Positions 1-5,296 of a stretch of DNA of 5,296 nt are shown piece after piece. Each line of letters starts with the position of its first letter. Position 1 is the stretch's first letter. This DNA is from Thiohalobacter sp. (GTDB lineage: Bacteria; Pseudomonadota; Gammaproteobacteria; DSM-19610). The translations under genes and the position numbers were made by a program. The notes under the pieces are model-generated. The model saw only the letters and a program-made list of their open reading frames with translations. It searched no databases and had not been told where the DNA came from. The stretch covers positions 1 to 5,296 of the forward strand of contig JALVCM010000049.1 in assembly GCA_027010005.1 (NCBI GenBank). The letters are read 5' to 3'.

Positions 1-1
1 G

Positions 2-1090
2 CTGGTATGGCGCCGCGACTGGCGCATGGCGCTGCACTGGGTCATTACCGTGGCTGCCGTTGCCCTGCTCACCTGGACACTGAAACTGCACACCGCGGTT
101 GCACGCCCGCCGCTGCTCGACACCTCACTGATGAGCTATTCTTTCCCGAGCGGGCACGCCAGCCTGTCTGTCGCCGTATTCGGTTTCCTGGCTGTGGCTA
201 TTGCCCGTGAACTGCGCAGCAACTGGCACTGGGTGCCTTACTCCATCACCGTTTTTCTTGTCGTCTCCATCGGTTTCTCGCGCCTGTACCTCGGTGCACA
301 CTGGTTGTCCGACATCCTCGCGGGCTGGAGCCTCGGGCTGGTATGGGTTGCGACCATGGGTATTGCCTACCGCCATCATCCCGCGCCCGCGCTGTCGACA
401 CGTACTGTTGCACCCGTGGCCCTGCTGGTCCTGTTTGCCCTCGCGAGTTTTCACAGCGCCCGCTCACTGGAGCGGGACCTGGCCTTCTACCAGCCATCGC
501 AACCGGCAGCCGTCGCCATGTCGTACCACGACTGGCAGGCAGACGGCTGGCAGACCCTGCCCGCCTTCCGCGATGACCTGGAAGGCCGTCACCACCACCC
601 GTTGACCCTGCAATGGCTGGGCAGCCTGGAACAGCTGCGCACCGCACTGGAAGCACAGGGCTGGCAAACACCACGCACGGGGGTTATACGCCTCGTGGAT
701 CTCTTTAACAGTGAGGCCGATATCAGTGACATGCCGGTCCTGCCGCAACTGCACCGCGGGCAACCACAGCGCCTGCTCCTGACCCGGCAGCGTCCGGGTG
801 AGGCGCGCATCCTGACCCTGCGCCTGTGGGAAAGCGGGTACTACGACCCGCAGAACAATACTACCCTGTGGATCGGCAATACCTCCCTGTTAAAGCTCGA
901 TGATCATTTCTGGCTGTTGCGTTTTCTGCGCACTGACACGGATTTCAATACCCCGTTGCAACAGCTCGAGGCTGAACTGGGTGGCTTCAGGGTAAAGAAG
1001 ATGCGGCGGCATATCAGTGAAACGGAAGTCGCCGATATAGACTGGGACGGTAGTGTACTGCTGGTCAGCCCACGGCAACTCAGCGAGTAA
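2..1090 (+). CDS. PAP2-family phosphatase with C-terminal LssY_C domain (5' end outside window)
   Basis: Integral membrane phosphatase, probably acting on lipid phosphates or pyrophosphates at the periplasmic face of the inner membrane. Counting from the ATG at 26, the full PAP2 signature is visible: K20-x6-R27-P28, then PSGH at 41-44, then SR at 85-86 with H92 and S95-D96 (SRxxxxxHxxSD). H44 and H92 are the expected catalytic histidines. Hydrophobic helices lie at about 4-19, 46-61, 71-84, 98-114 and 128-141. Residues from about 165 to 350 match the LssY C-terminal domain (landmarks QWLGSLEQL, MPVLPQLHRG, LRLWESG, LWIGNTS), whose function is unknown. The frame is open to the left edge, the ATG at 26 has no ribosome binding site, and K20 sits too close to it for a complete PAP2 protein. 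The gene therefore starts upstream, possibly with a DedA-type domain as in related proteins (inference). The TAA stop lies inside the convergent LON-domain gene. Confidence 0.88.
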   Translation: MVWRRDWRMALHWVITVAAVALLTWTLKLHTAVARPPLLDTSLMSYSFPSGHASLSVAVFGFLAVAIARELRSNWHWVPYSITVFLVVSIGFSRLYLGAHWLSDILAGWSLGLVWVATMGIAYRHHPAPALSTRTVAPVALLVLFALASFHSARSLERDLAFYQPSQPAAVAMSYHDWQADGWQTLPAFRDDLEGRHHHPLTLQWLGSLEQLRTALEAQGWQTPRTGVIRLVDLFNSEADISDMPVLPQLHRGQPQRLLLTRQRPGEARILTLRLWESGYYDPQNNTTLWIGNTSLLKLDDHFWLLRFLRTDTDFNTPLQQLEAELGGFRVKKMRRHISETEVADIDWDGSVLLVSPRQLSE

Positions 1091-1670
1091 TATCTTCCGC
1101 CAGCAGCTCGTGGTACAGGATTTCCAGCCGCTCCAGCGCACTGTCTGTTTCCAGCAAGCGCTGCTTGTCACTGAGTGCAAAGGGCAGCAGCTCCGCCAGA
1201 CGCCCCGCGACCCAGCCTGCACTGCCAAAATCCGGTGCCACTTCCGCAACCGGTGACTCTGCCTGGTGTAACAGGCGGCCGAGCAAGTCTGCCAGGGGTT
1301 TGCGTTCCGCGGGCAATGGCGCATCCCGCTCTTCCAGCCAGCTGACATGTGCCTGTTGCAGCTGGTTGGCCTCGACCCGGGATGCCTCGATACGGAAACG
1401 CTGCTCCCCGCGCACGGTCACCCGCAACAGACCATCTTCACCCCGGTCGAAATCGGTCACCACGGCCAGTGTACCTACCGGGTAGCACTGCGCTGCCTTG
1501 CCTGCTTCAGTACCGGAGCGGATGGTGCAGATACCGAAGCCACACTGGCTACGCATGCACTCACTGATCATGTCCAGGTAACGCGCTTCAAAAATACGTA
1601 ACGGCAGCAGTCCCCCGGGGAACAACACGGTATTGAGCGGGAACAGTGCAATCTCGCTGGCACGCTTCAC
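1080..1670 (-). CDS. Stand-alone LON substrate-binding (N-terminal) domain protein
   Basis: A 196-residue soluble protein made only of the LON N-terminal, substrate-binding type domain. The signature FPLNTVLFPGG at 10-20, LRIFEARYLDM at 24-34 and VGTLAVVTDFDRGEDG at 65-80 are typical of this family. The C-terminal helical part (about 155-192) resembles the end of the Lon N-domain. There is no AAA+ ATPase and no Ser-Lys protease domain, so it is not a protease. The family is assumed to bind polypeptides, but its role is not established. Start choice: the frame is open to a TTG at 1700, but a GTG at 1670 forms a GTGA overlap with the ubiX stop, places the LON signature at the usual distance from the N-terminus, and has a weak GGGG 8 bases upstream. 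It is the last gene of the minus-strand run, probably translated by coupling to ubiX, and its 3' end overlaps the convergent PAP2 gene by 11 bp. Confidence 0.9.
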   Translation of the reverse strand: MKRASEIALFPLNTVLFPGGLLPLRIFEARYLDMISECMRSQCGFGICTIRSGTEAGKAAQCYPVGTLAVVTDFDRGEDGLLRVTVRGEQRFRIEASRVEANQLQQAHVSWLEERDAPLPAERKPLADLLGRLLHQAESPVAEVAPDFGSAGWVAGRLAELLPFALSDKQRLLETDSALERLEILYHELLAEDITR

Positions 1671-2296
1671 TCGGGCAACCCCGGGTGGTCGCCGCCCCAA
1701 CGCGGCGACAGATCATTCTCAATGCCGATCTGGTCAAGGATACGTGCCACCACAAAATCCACCAGGTCATCGACGCCGGTCACGCCCTGGTAGAAACCCG
1801 GGCTGGGCGGCATGATGACCACACCGAGCCGCGCCAGCTTGAGCATGTTCTCCAGGTGAATGGCGGAGAATGGCATTTCACGGGGTACCAGCACCAGTTT
1901 ACGGCCTTCCTTGATCACCACATCGGCGGCGCGTTCGATCAGGTTGTTACTGGTGCCTGCGGCAATCGAAGCCAGTGTACCGGTCGTGCAGGGACACACC
2001 ACCATCGCTTTCGGGGCACTGGAACCACTGGCCAGTGGTGCCGTCCATTCCTCACGCCCGAAGACCCGCAGCAACGCCTCGTCTACGGCATAGTGTTCGG
2101 CCAGGTAGCGGCGAATCCCGGTACAACGACCGGGCAGCGTCAGTCCGGTTTCCATACCGATAACAATCTGTGCCGGCGCGGACACCATCAGGTCGACACG
2201 CTGCCCCCCCTTCAACAGGACTTCGAGCAGGCGCAAGGCATAGGGCATACCGGAGGCACCGGTCAACGCCAGGGCAAAGGGCGTTTCTTCAGGCAT
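1667..2296 (-). CDS. ubiX: Flavin prenyltransferase UbiX
   Basis: Transfers a dimethylallyl group from dimethylallyl phosphate to reduced FMN, making the prenyl-FMN cofactor of UbiD, the 3-octaprenyl-4-hydroxybenzoate decarboxylase of ubiquinone synthesis; cytosolic. The product has 209 residues, the length I recall for P. aeruginosa UbiX. Residues known to matter there are all in place: S15 in TGASG (12-16), E49, R122 in NNLIERAADV, K129, R139-E140 in VPREMPFS, Y169 in PPSPGFY and W200 in SPRW. The CPCTTGTLASIAAG stretch (101-114) is the FMN-site loop. The frame is open to 2350, but the ATG at 2296 has a GGGAG 6 bases upstream and gives the family N-terminus, so the first 18 codons of the longer frame are mpl sequence read in another frame. 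It overlaps mpl by 8 bp and the LON-domain gene by 4 bp, which suggests translational coupling. No ubiD is visible in the window. Confidence 0.96.
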   Translation of the reverse strand: MPEETPFALALTGASGMPYALRLLEVLLKGGQRVDLMVSAPAQIVIGMETGLTLPGRCTGIRRYLAEHYAVDEALLRVFGREEWTAPLASGSSAPKAMVVCPCTTGTLASIAAGTSNNLIERAADVVIKEGRKLVLVPREMPFSAIHLENMLKLARLGVVIMPPSPGFYQGVTGVDDLVDFVVARILDQIGIENDLSPRWGGDHPGLPE

Positions 2297-3656
2297 GTGC
2301 CGCTCCCAGGGCCACCAGCAGTTTTTCGTGGATGCCACCAAAGCCGCCATTGCTCATGACCACCAGGCGGTCGCCGGGCTGCGCTGCGGCCACCACGGAC
2401 TCCACCAGTCGGTCGATATCACCGGCCACTTCGACCGGCGCCATGACATGTGCTGACACTTCGCCAATGTCCCAGCCGAGATTGTCCGGTTCGAACAACC
2501 ACACGGCATCGGCCCCCGACAGGGACTGTGCCAGTGATTCACGGTGTATGCCCATACGCATGGTATTGGAACGTGGCTCGAACACGGCCAGCAGGCGCCC
2601 GTCAGCGTGCTGCCGCAGCCCCTGCAGGGTGGTCGCAATCGCGGTCGGGTGATGGGCAAAGTCATCGTAGACGGTGACACCGGCCACTTCACCACGCACT
2701 TCCAGCCGCCGCCTCACCCCGGCAAACCCGGCCAGTGCCTCGATCGACTGTGCGACCGGGACCCCGACGTGCCGGGCGGCCGCAATGGCCGACAAGGCAT
2801 TATGCACATTATGTTCGCCCAGCTGTGACCAGCTGACTTCACCCTCCACCTTGCCATCCAGCAGCACATTGAAACGGCTGCCATCGGCGGCCAGCAGAGC
2901 GGCCTGCCAGCGCGCCGGGAAATTACCCACGGAAACCGTTTCCTCGGGTGTCCAGCTGCCCATTTCCAGTACCTCGGCAAGATTGGCATCGTTGGCATTG
3001 ACCACCAGCAGCCCGCTGCCCGGCACAATGCGAACCAGGTGGTGAAACTGGCGCTGAATCGCCGCAAGATCAGGAAAAATGTCAGCATGGTCGAACTCGA
3101 GATTATTCAGTATGACGGTGCGCGGACGGTAGTGTACGAACTTGGAACGCTTGTCGAAAAATGCCGTGTCGTATTCGTCGGCCTCGACCACAAAGAAGGG
3201 AGACTCACCAAGCCTGGCGGATACACCGAAATTACCCGGCACACCGCCGATCAGGAAACCCGGCTGTAAACCGGCGTGCTCCAGTATCCAGGCCAGCATG
3301 CTTGCGGTACTGGTCTTGCCATGGGTACCCGCCACGGCCAGTACCCAGCGGTCCTGCAACAGGTGGTCCTCCAGCCACTGCGGGCCGGAGGTATAACGCA
3401 GACCACGGTCCAGCATGGCCTCTACCGCCGGATTGCCGCGGCTCATGGCATTGCCCACCACCACCTGGTCAGGCGGCGGGTCGAGATGTTCCGGGGAATA
3501 GCCTTCTTTCAGCACAATACCCTGTTCACGCAACTGGTCACTCATGGGCGGGTAGACATTGGCATCCGACCCCTCCACCTCGAAACCGGCCTGGCGGGCA
3601 AGAATGGCCAGCCCGCCCATGAATGTCCCGCAAATACCCAGTATATGTAACTTCAT
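2289..3656 (-). CDS. mpl: UDP-N-acetylmuramate:L-Ala-gamma-D-Glu-meso-DAP ligase (murein peptide ligase)
   Basis: Cytosolic ATP-dependent Mur-family ligase that joins the recycled tripeptide L-Ala-gamma-D-Glu-meso-DAP to UDP-MurNAc and so returns murein fragments to peptidoglycan synthesis. It has 455 residues, against about 457 in E. coli. Domains in order: N-terminal UDP-binding Rossmann domain starting KLHILGICGTFMGG; ATP-binding central domain with P-loop GTHGKTS at 110-116, the Mpl-typical EADEYDTAFFDKRSKF at 158-173 and LNNLEFDHADIF at 183-194; the Mur-ligase HNVHNALSA at 282-290; and a C-terminal domain with RRRLEVRG at 315-322, YDDFAHHPTAI at 330-340 and FEPRSNTMRMG at 359-369. These distinguish it from MurC. 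The ATG at 3656 has AAGGA 5 bases upstream and gives the family N-terminus; the frame open to 3704 has no such support. It lies 16 bp after the membrane protein gene and overlaps ubiX by 8 bp. Confidence 0.97.
   Translation of the reverse strand: MKLHILGICGTFMGGLAILARQAGFEVEGSDANVYPPMSDQLREQGIVLKEGYSPEHLDPPPDQVVVGNAMSRGNPAVEAMLDRGLRYTSGPQWLEDHLLQDRWVLAVAGTHGKTSTASMLAWILEHAGLQPGFLIGGVPGNFGVSARLGESPFFVVEADEYDTAFFDKRSKFVHYRPRTVILNNLEFDHADIFPDLAAIQRQFHHLVRIVPGSGLLVVNANDANLAEVLEMGSWTPEETVSVGNFPARWQAALLAADGSRFNVLLDGKVEGEVSWSQLGEHNVHNALSAIAAARHVGVPVAQSIEALAGFAGVRRRLEVRGEVAGVTVYDDFAHHPTAIATTLQGLRQHADGRLLAVFEPRSNTMRMGIHRESLAQSLSGADAVWLFEPDNLGWDIGEVSAHVMAPVEVAGDIDRLVESVVAAAQPGDRLVVMSNGGFGGIHEKLLVALGAAHA
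2303..2307 (-). promoter_or_regulatory. Ribosome binding site of ubiX
   Basis: GGGAG on the minus strand, 6 bases before the ATG at 2296 and inside the 3' end of mpl. It decides the ubiX start over the longer open frame reaching 2350, and it allows ribosomes finishing mpl to reinitiate. Confidence 0.6.
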
Positions 3657-3661
3657 CGTAA

Positions 3662-3666
3662 TCCTT
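3662..3666 (-). promoter_or_regulatory. Ribosome binding site of mpl
   Basis: AAGGA on the minus strand, 5 bases before the ATG at 3656, in the 16-bp gap after the upstream membrane protein gene. It fixes the mpl start. Confidence 0.65.
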
Positions 3667-3672
3667 GCCCGC

Positions 3673-4206
3673 TCAGCCCGGTGTTTGCGGGAACAGGGTT
3701 TCAATCAGACCAATCCCCAGCACAGTATGCAACCCGGCCAGCAATAAACCGGTACCGAAACGCACGGTCAATGCATGGCGGAAGATATGTGCCTGTACGG
3801 AGATACTCCACACCAGCAGCATCAGCCAGCCAAGTACCAGATCTGTCATCGGCTCGTCATTCCGGTGCGCACTGGCCGCCAGCTGTACCAGCGGCAGCGC
3901 CAGCAACCCCAGTATCATCCCGGTTCCGGCCAACGCCGTCAGTGTTTGCACAAAACGCTGTGTGTAGCCCGCAATGCGCAACACCACCCAGCTGAACACC
4001 ACCATCAGCAGCGCATCGACCAGTGTCATGCCAAGGGCAATCGGCAGGCTCGAGCTCGCGCTGGCCTGGACCAGGTCGATCAGTGTATAGCCTGACAACG
4101 CCTGGAGCAGTGCGGTAGTGGAAACCGGGTCGTCCTGCGGCGCCCGTCTCAACAGGCACTGCTGCAACCATGACCAGAGACTGTCACGTACCTTGGCAAG
4201 CTGCAT
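3673..4206 (-). CDS. Unrecognised inner-membrane protein with about four transmembrane helices
   Basis: I do not recognise a named family. The 177-residue product has a soluble N-terminus of about 50 residues (basic around LLRR at 18-21), then hydrophobic segments at about 54-79, 87-110, 121-140 and 150-171. Short polar loops separate them, including YTQRF at 81-85 and HRNDEPMTD at 114-122. The layout loosely recalls small Yip1-like multi-pass proteins, but I see no diagnostic motif. The ATG at 4206 is the earliest possible start, because an in-frame TAA lies two codons upstream (4210-4212); no clear ribosome binding site precedes it. The TGA stop is 16 bp before mpl, so the two are probably co-transcribed. 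That hints at a cell-envelope role but does not prove one. It could also be a lineage-specific membrane protein unrelated to murein recycling. Confidence 0.75.
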   Translation of the reverse strand: MQLAKVRDSLWSWLQQCLLRRAPQDDPVSTTALLQALSGYTLIDLVQASASSSLPIALGMTLVDALLMVVFSWVVLRIAGYTQRFVQTLTALAGTGMILGLLALPLVQLAASAHRNDEPMTDLVLGWLMLLVWSISVQAHIFRHALTVRFGTGLLLAGLHTVLGIGLIETLFPQTPG

Positions 4207-4400
4207 TATTTACAACCACAATAGAATCCAGTACCCGCCGGAGTAACAAAGAAAACTCTGATTAACTCAGCATTCACGTCATTGCGAGCGAAGCGCGGCA
4301 ATCTCATACAATGGAATCAATCTGTCAGAGATTGCCGCGTCACTTCGTTCCTCGCAATGACGAATTAAATATGAGGTTCACTAAAGCCAGTAGCCTGTAC
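4207..4400. other. Intergenic spacer between the adenylate kinase-like and membrane protein genes
   Basis: The only sizeable non-coding stretch in the window. Its centre is the inverted repeat at 4277-4362. To the left (4207-4276), the minus strand offers at best a weak promoter for the membrane protein-mpl-ubiX run: TTGTTA at 4249-4244, a 17-base spacer and TTCTAT at 4226-4221, which match the sigma-70 boxes at only 4 and 3 of 6 positions. To the right (4363-4400) I see nothing specific. No classic terminator with an adjacent T-run follows the adenylate kinase-like gene. Confidence 0.4.
4277..4362. repeat. Palindromic interspersed repeat (REP/MITE-like hairpin)
   Basis: Two inverted arms: 29 bases at 4277-4305 and 35 bases at 4328-4362, around a 22-base loop. 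Read outside-in, both begin with the same 12 bases (CGTCATTGCGAG), share a central CGAAG, and end with the same 12 bases (CGCGGCAATCTC). The right arm carries two extra triplets, GAA before and TGA after the central CGAAG, on its complementary strand. This CATTGCGAG...GGCAATC pattern is, from general knowledge, a widespread intergenic repeat family in bacterial genomes, presumably a non-autonomous element. No transposase gene and no obvious target duplication are visible. Transcribed from either strand it would form a strong hairpin, so it may protect the 3' end of the kinase transcript or partly separate it from the downstream genes (inference). Confidence 0.85.
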
Positions 4401-5296
4401 TCAACGCCGCCTGCGTGCAGCTTTTTTCTTCGCGGCCACTTTTTTCTTTGCTGCTGCTTTCTTCTTCACGGCCGTTTTCTTCTTTGCCGGCACTTTCTTC
4501 TTCGTCACGGCTTTCTTTTTGCTGGCCGGTTTCTTCTTTACGACAGGTTTCTTTCTGACCACGACTTTCTTTTTCGCGGCAGCCTTGCGGGCAACGGCCT
4601 TCTTGCTACCGACCTTTTTCTTCGCAACCTTCTTTACAACCGCTTTTTTTGTACCGGCCTTTTTATTGCCTGTTTTCTTTTTGGCAACAACTTTCTTCGC
4701 AGCAGGTTTCTTTGCAGCCGCTTTCTTCGTGACCGCTTTCTTTGCCGCTGTTTTTTTCACGACAGTCTTTTTCTTCGCGACGGCCTTCTTTTTCACAGGC
4801 TTCCTGCCAGATGCAGGTGCCTTGCCTGCATCAGGTTTCTTCTCAGCCGGAATCTTCTTCTCCGGCGCTGCATCACTGTCACGCTGCTCCAGCAACTTGC
4901 GCGCCACGGCACGGCGAATGGTCGCGGAACGGTCCCGGCTGGCAAATGCCTTCCTTGCTTCCTCCGCGACCTTCAGTACCGCATGGAACACATCATCCGG
5001 CTCACCAACCCCCTGGACCTGCCGCAGGATCTCCTGTTCGCGGTAATAATCCACCACGGGCAGGGTCTGCAGTTCGTAGGTTCGCAGGCGATTGCCAATC
5101 GTTTCCTCATTATCGTCCGAACGACGCCGCAGACGGCCACCGCACTCGTCGCAACGGCCGTCCATTTTCGGCGGAGCATAAAAAATATTGTAGCTGGCCC
5201 CACAGGAGACGCAGGTACGACGCCCGAACAGGCGCTGCATGATGGTATCGACATCGACATCAATGAGTAACGCCAGGTCGATGGGCTGGCCGAGCT
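4401..5296 (-). CDS. Adenylate kinase-like protein with zinc-type LID and histone H1-like Lys/Ala tail (5' end outside window)
   Basis: The frame is open to the right edge, giving 297 visible residues; the first ATG inside (5240) is internal, because residues before it (LLIDVDVDTI) are typical adenylate kinase core. The N-terminal P-loop lies outside the window. Counting from that Met: RLFGRR at 3-8, then C10-x2-C13-x16-C30-x2-C33, the zinc-binding LID known from Gram-positive adenylate kinases, then RRSDDNEETIGNRLRTY at 39-55 and QTLPVVDYY at 58-66, which hold the expected LID and core arginines. The kinase core ends near 95. A basic linker (96-122) leads without a break into a tail with 59 Lys, 7 Arg and no Asp or Glu in positions 138-279, ending RRRR. 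The core predicts ATP + AMP = 2 ADP in the cytosol. The tail resembles bacterial histone H1-like or AlgP-type proteins and would bind DNA, RNA or polyphosphate (inference). I withhold the symbol adk because the P-loop is unseen. Confidence 0.85.
   Translation of the reverse strand, partial: LGQPIDLALLIDVDVDTIMQRLFGRRTCVSCGASYNIFYAPPKMDGRCDECGGRLRRRSDDNEETIGNRLRTYELQTLPVVDYYREQEILRQVQGVGEPDDVFHAVLKVAEEARKAFASRDRSATIRRAVARKLLEQRDSDAAPEKKIPAEKKPDAGKAPASGRKPVKKKAVAKKKTVVKKTAAKKAVTKKAAAKKPAAKKVVAKKKTGNKKAGTKKAVVKKVAKKKVGSKKAVARKAAAKKKVVVRKKPVVKKKPASKKKAVTKKKVPAKKKTAVKKKAAAKKKVAAKKKAARRRR
4404..4802 (-). repeat. Lys/Ala low-complexity repeat encoding the basic tail
   Basis: In-frame degenerate repeat at the 3' end of the adenylate kinase-like gene. 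Lysine pairs recur about every 5 residues at tail positions 162-204 (KKxxx units, 4757-4629). Lysine triplets recur at exactly 6 residues at positions 235-273 (seven KKKxxx units, 4538-4422). The coding strand is A-rich, with two runs of seven A (4644-4650 and 4751-4757). Between the lysines are mostly Ala, Val, Thr and Pro. Such tracts expand and contract easily between strains. Confidence 0.8.

Noticed and set aside
201..605. Plus-strand open frame overlapping the PAP2 domain in another frame
   Set aside because: Cys/Ser/Arg-rich composition typical of an out-of-frame reading; the PAP2 frame has complete family motifs across the same bases.
1671..1700. Longer start of the LON-domain gene at the TTG at 1700
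   Set aside because: The extra ten residues have no family similarity. The GTG at 1670 overlaps the ubiX stop as GTGA and gives the usual N-terminus.
1646..2359. Plus-strand open frame of 237 codons opposite ubiX
   Set aside because: No recognisable motif and no ribosome binding site. The antisense strand encodes UbiX with all catalytic residues, so this is a shadow of GC-rich codon use.
4277..4362. Inverted repeat as an intrinsic terminator of the adenylate kinase-like gene
   Set aside because: The stem is long enough, but no T-run follows it directly on the minus strand; the nearest T-rich stretch begins about 20 bases beyond the stem. It fits an interspersed repeat better.
4277..4362. 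Inverted repeat as part of a CRISPR array
   Set aside because: There are only two arms, in inverted not direct orientation, with one 22-base loop and no cas genes.
4404..4802. Lys/Ala tail as a separate small histone-like gene
   Set aside because: There is no Met codon or ribosome binding site at the start of the tail, and the kinase core reads into it with no stop, so it is part of one protein.
4311..5270. Long plus-strand open frame of 319 codons, Phe/Leu-rich and apparently membrane-like, with a shorter Phe-rich frame at 4519-5046
   Set aside because: It is the complement of the Lys-rich tail: AAG/AAA codons read as CTT/TTT in antisense, which also removes stops. It starts inside the hairpin repeat and has no ribosome binding site, while the minus strand shows clear adenylate kinase motifs.

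Overview
The window looks like chromosomal DNA from a GC-rich gammaproteobacterium. It carries mpl (murein peptide recycling) directly followed by ubiX (ubiquinone pathway), an order also known from Pseudomonas. The UbiX product matches Pseudomonas aeruginosa UbiX in length and in every catalytic position I can recall. The genus cannot be read from the sequence. There are no tRNA or rRNA genes, CRISPR arrays or insertion sequences.

Layout. Positions 1-1090 (+) hold the 3' part of a membrane phosphatase gene, with a PAP2 lipid phosphatase domain followed by an LssY_C domain. It converges on a minus-strand run, and the two 3' ends overlap by 11 bp. In transcription order (right to left) the minus-strand genes are: an adenylate kinase-like gene cut by the right window edge (5296-4401); a 194-bp gap holding a large imperfect inverted repeat (4277-4362); an unrecognised four-helix membrane protein (4206-3673); mpl (3656-2289); ubiX (2296-1667); and a stand-alone LON substrate-binding-domain protein (1670-1080).

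The last four genes are packed like an operon. The gap between the membrane protein and mpl is 16 bp and carries the mpl ribosome binding site. mpl and ubiX overlap by 8 bp. ubiX and the LON-domain gene overlap by 4 bp (GTGA), which fixes a GTG start for the latter. Mpl reattaches recycled murein tripeptide to UDP-MurNAc, and UbiX makes the prenylated FMN cofactor used by the UbiD decarboxylase. The roles of the membrane protein and the LON-domain protein are unknown.

The most unusual item is the adenylate kinase-like gene. A four-cysteine zinc-type LID and the C-terminal part of the kinase core continue in frame, with no stop, into a tail of about 140 residues rich in Lys and Ala that resembles bacterial histone H1-like proteins. 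The tail has no acidic residue in its last 142 positions and shifts from a 5-residue to a strict 6-residue lysine period. A metabolic kinase with a probable nucleic-acid- or polyanion-binding tail is the best candidate here for something undescribed.
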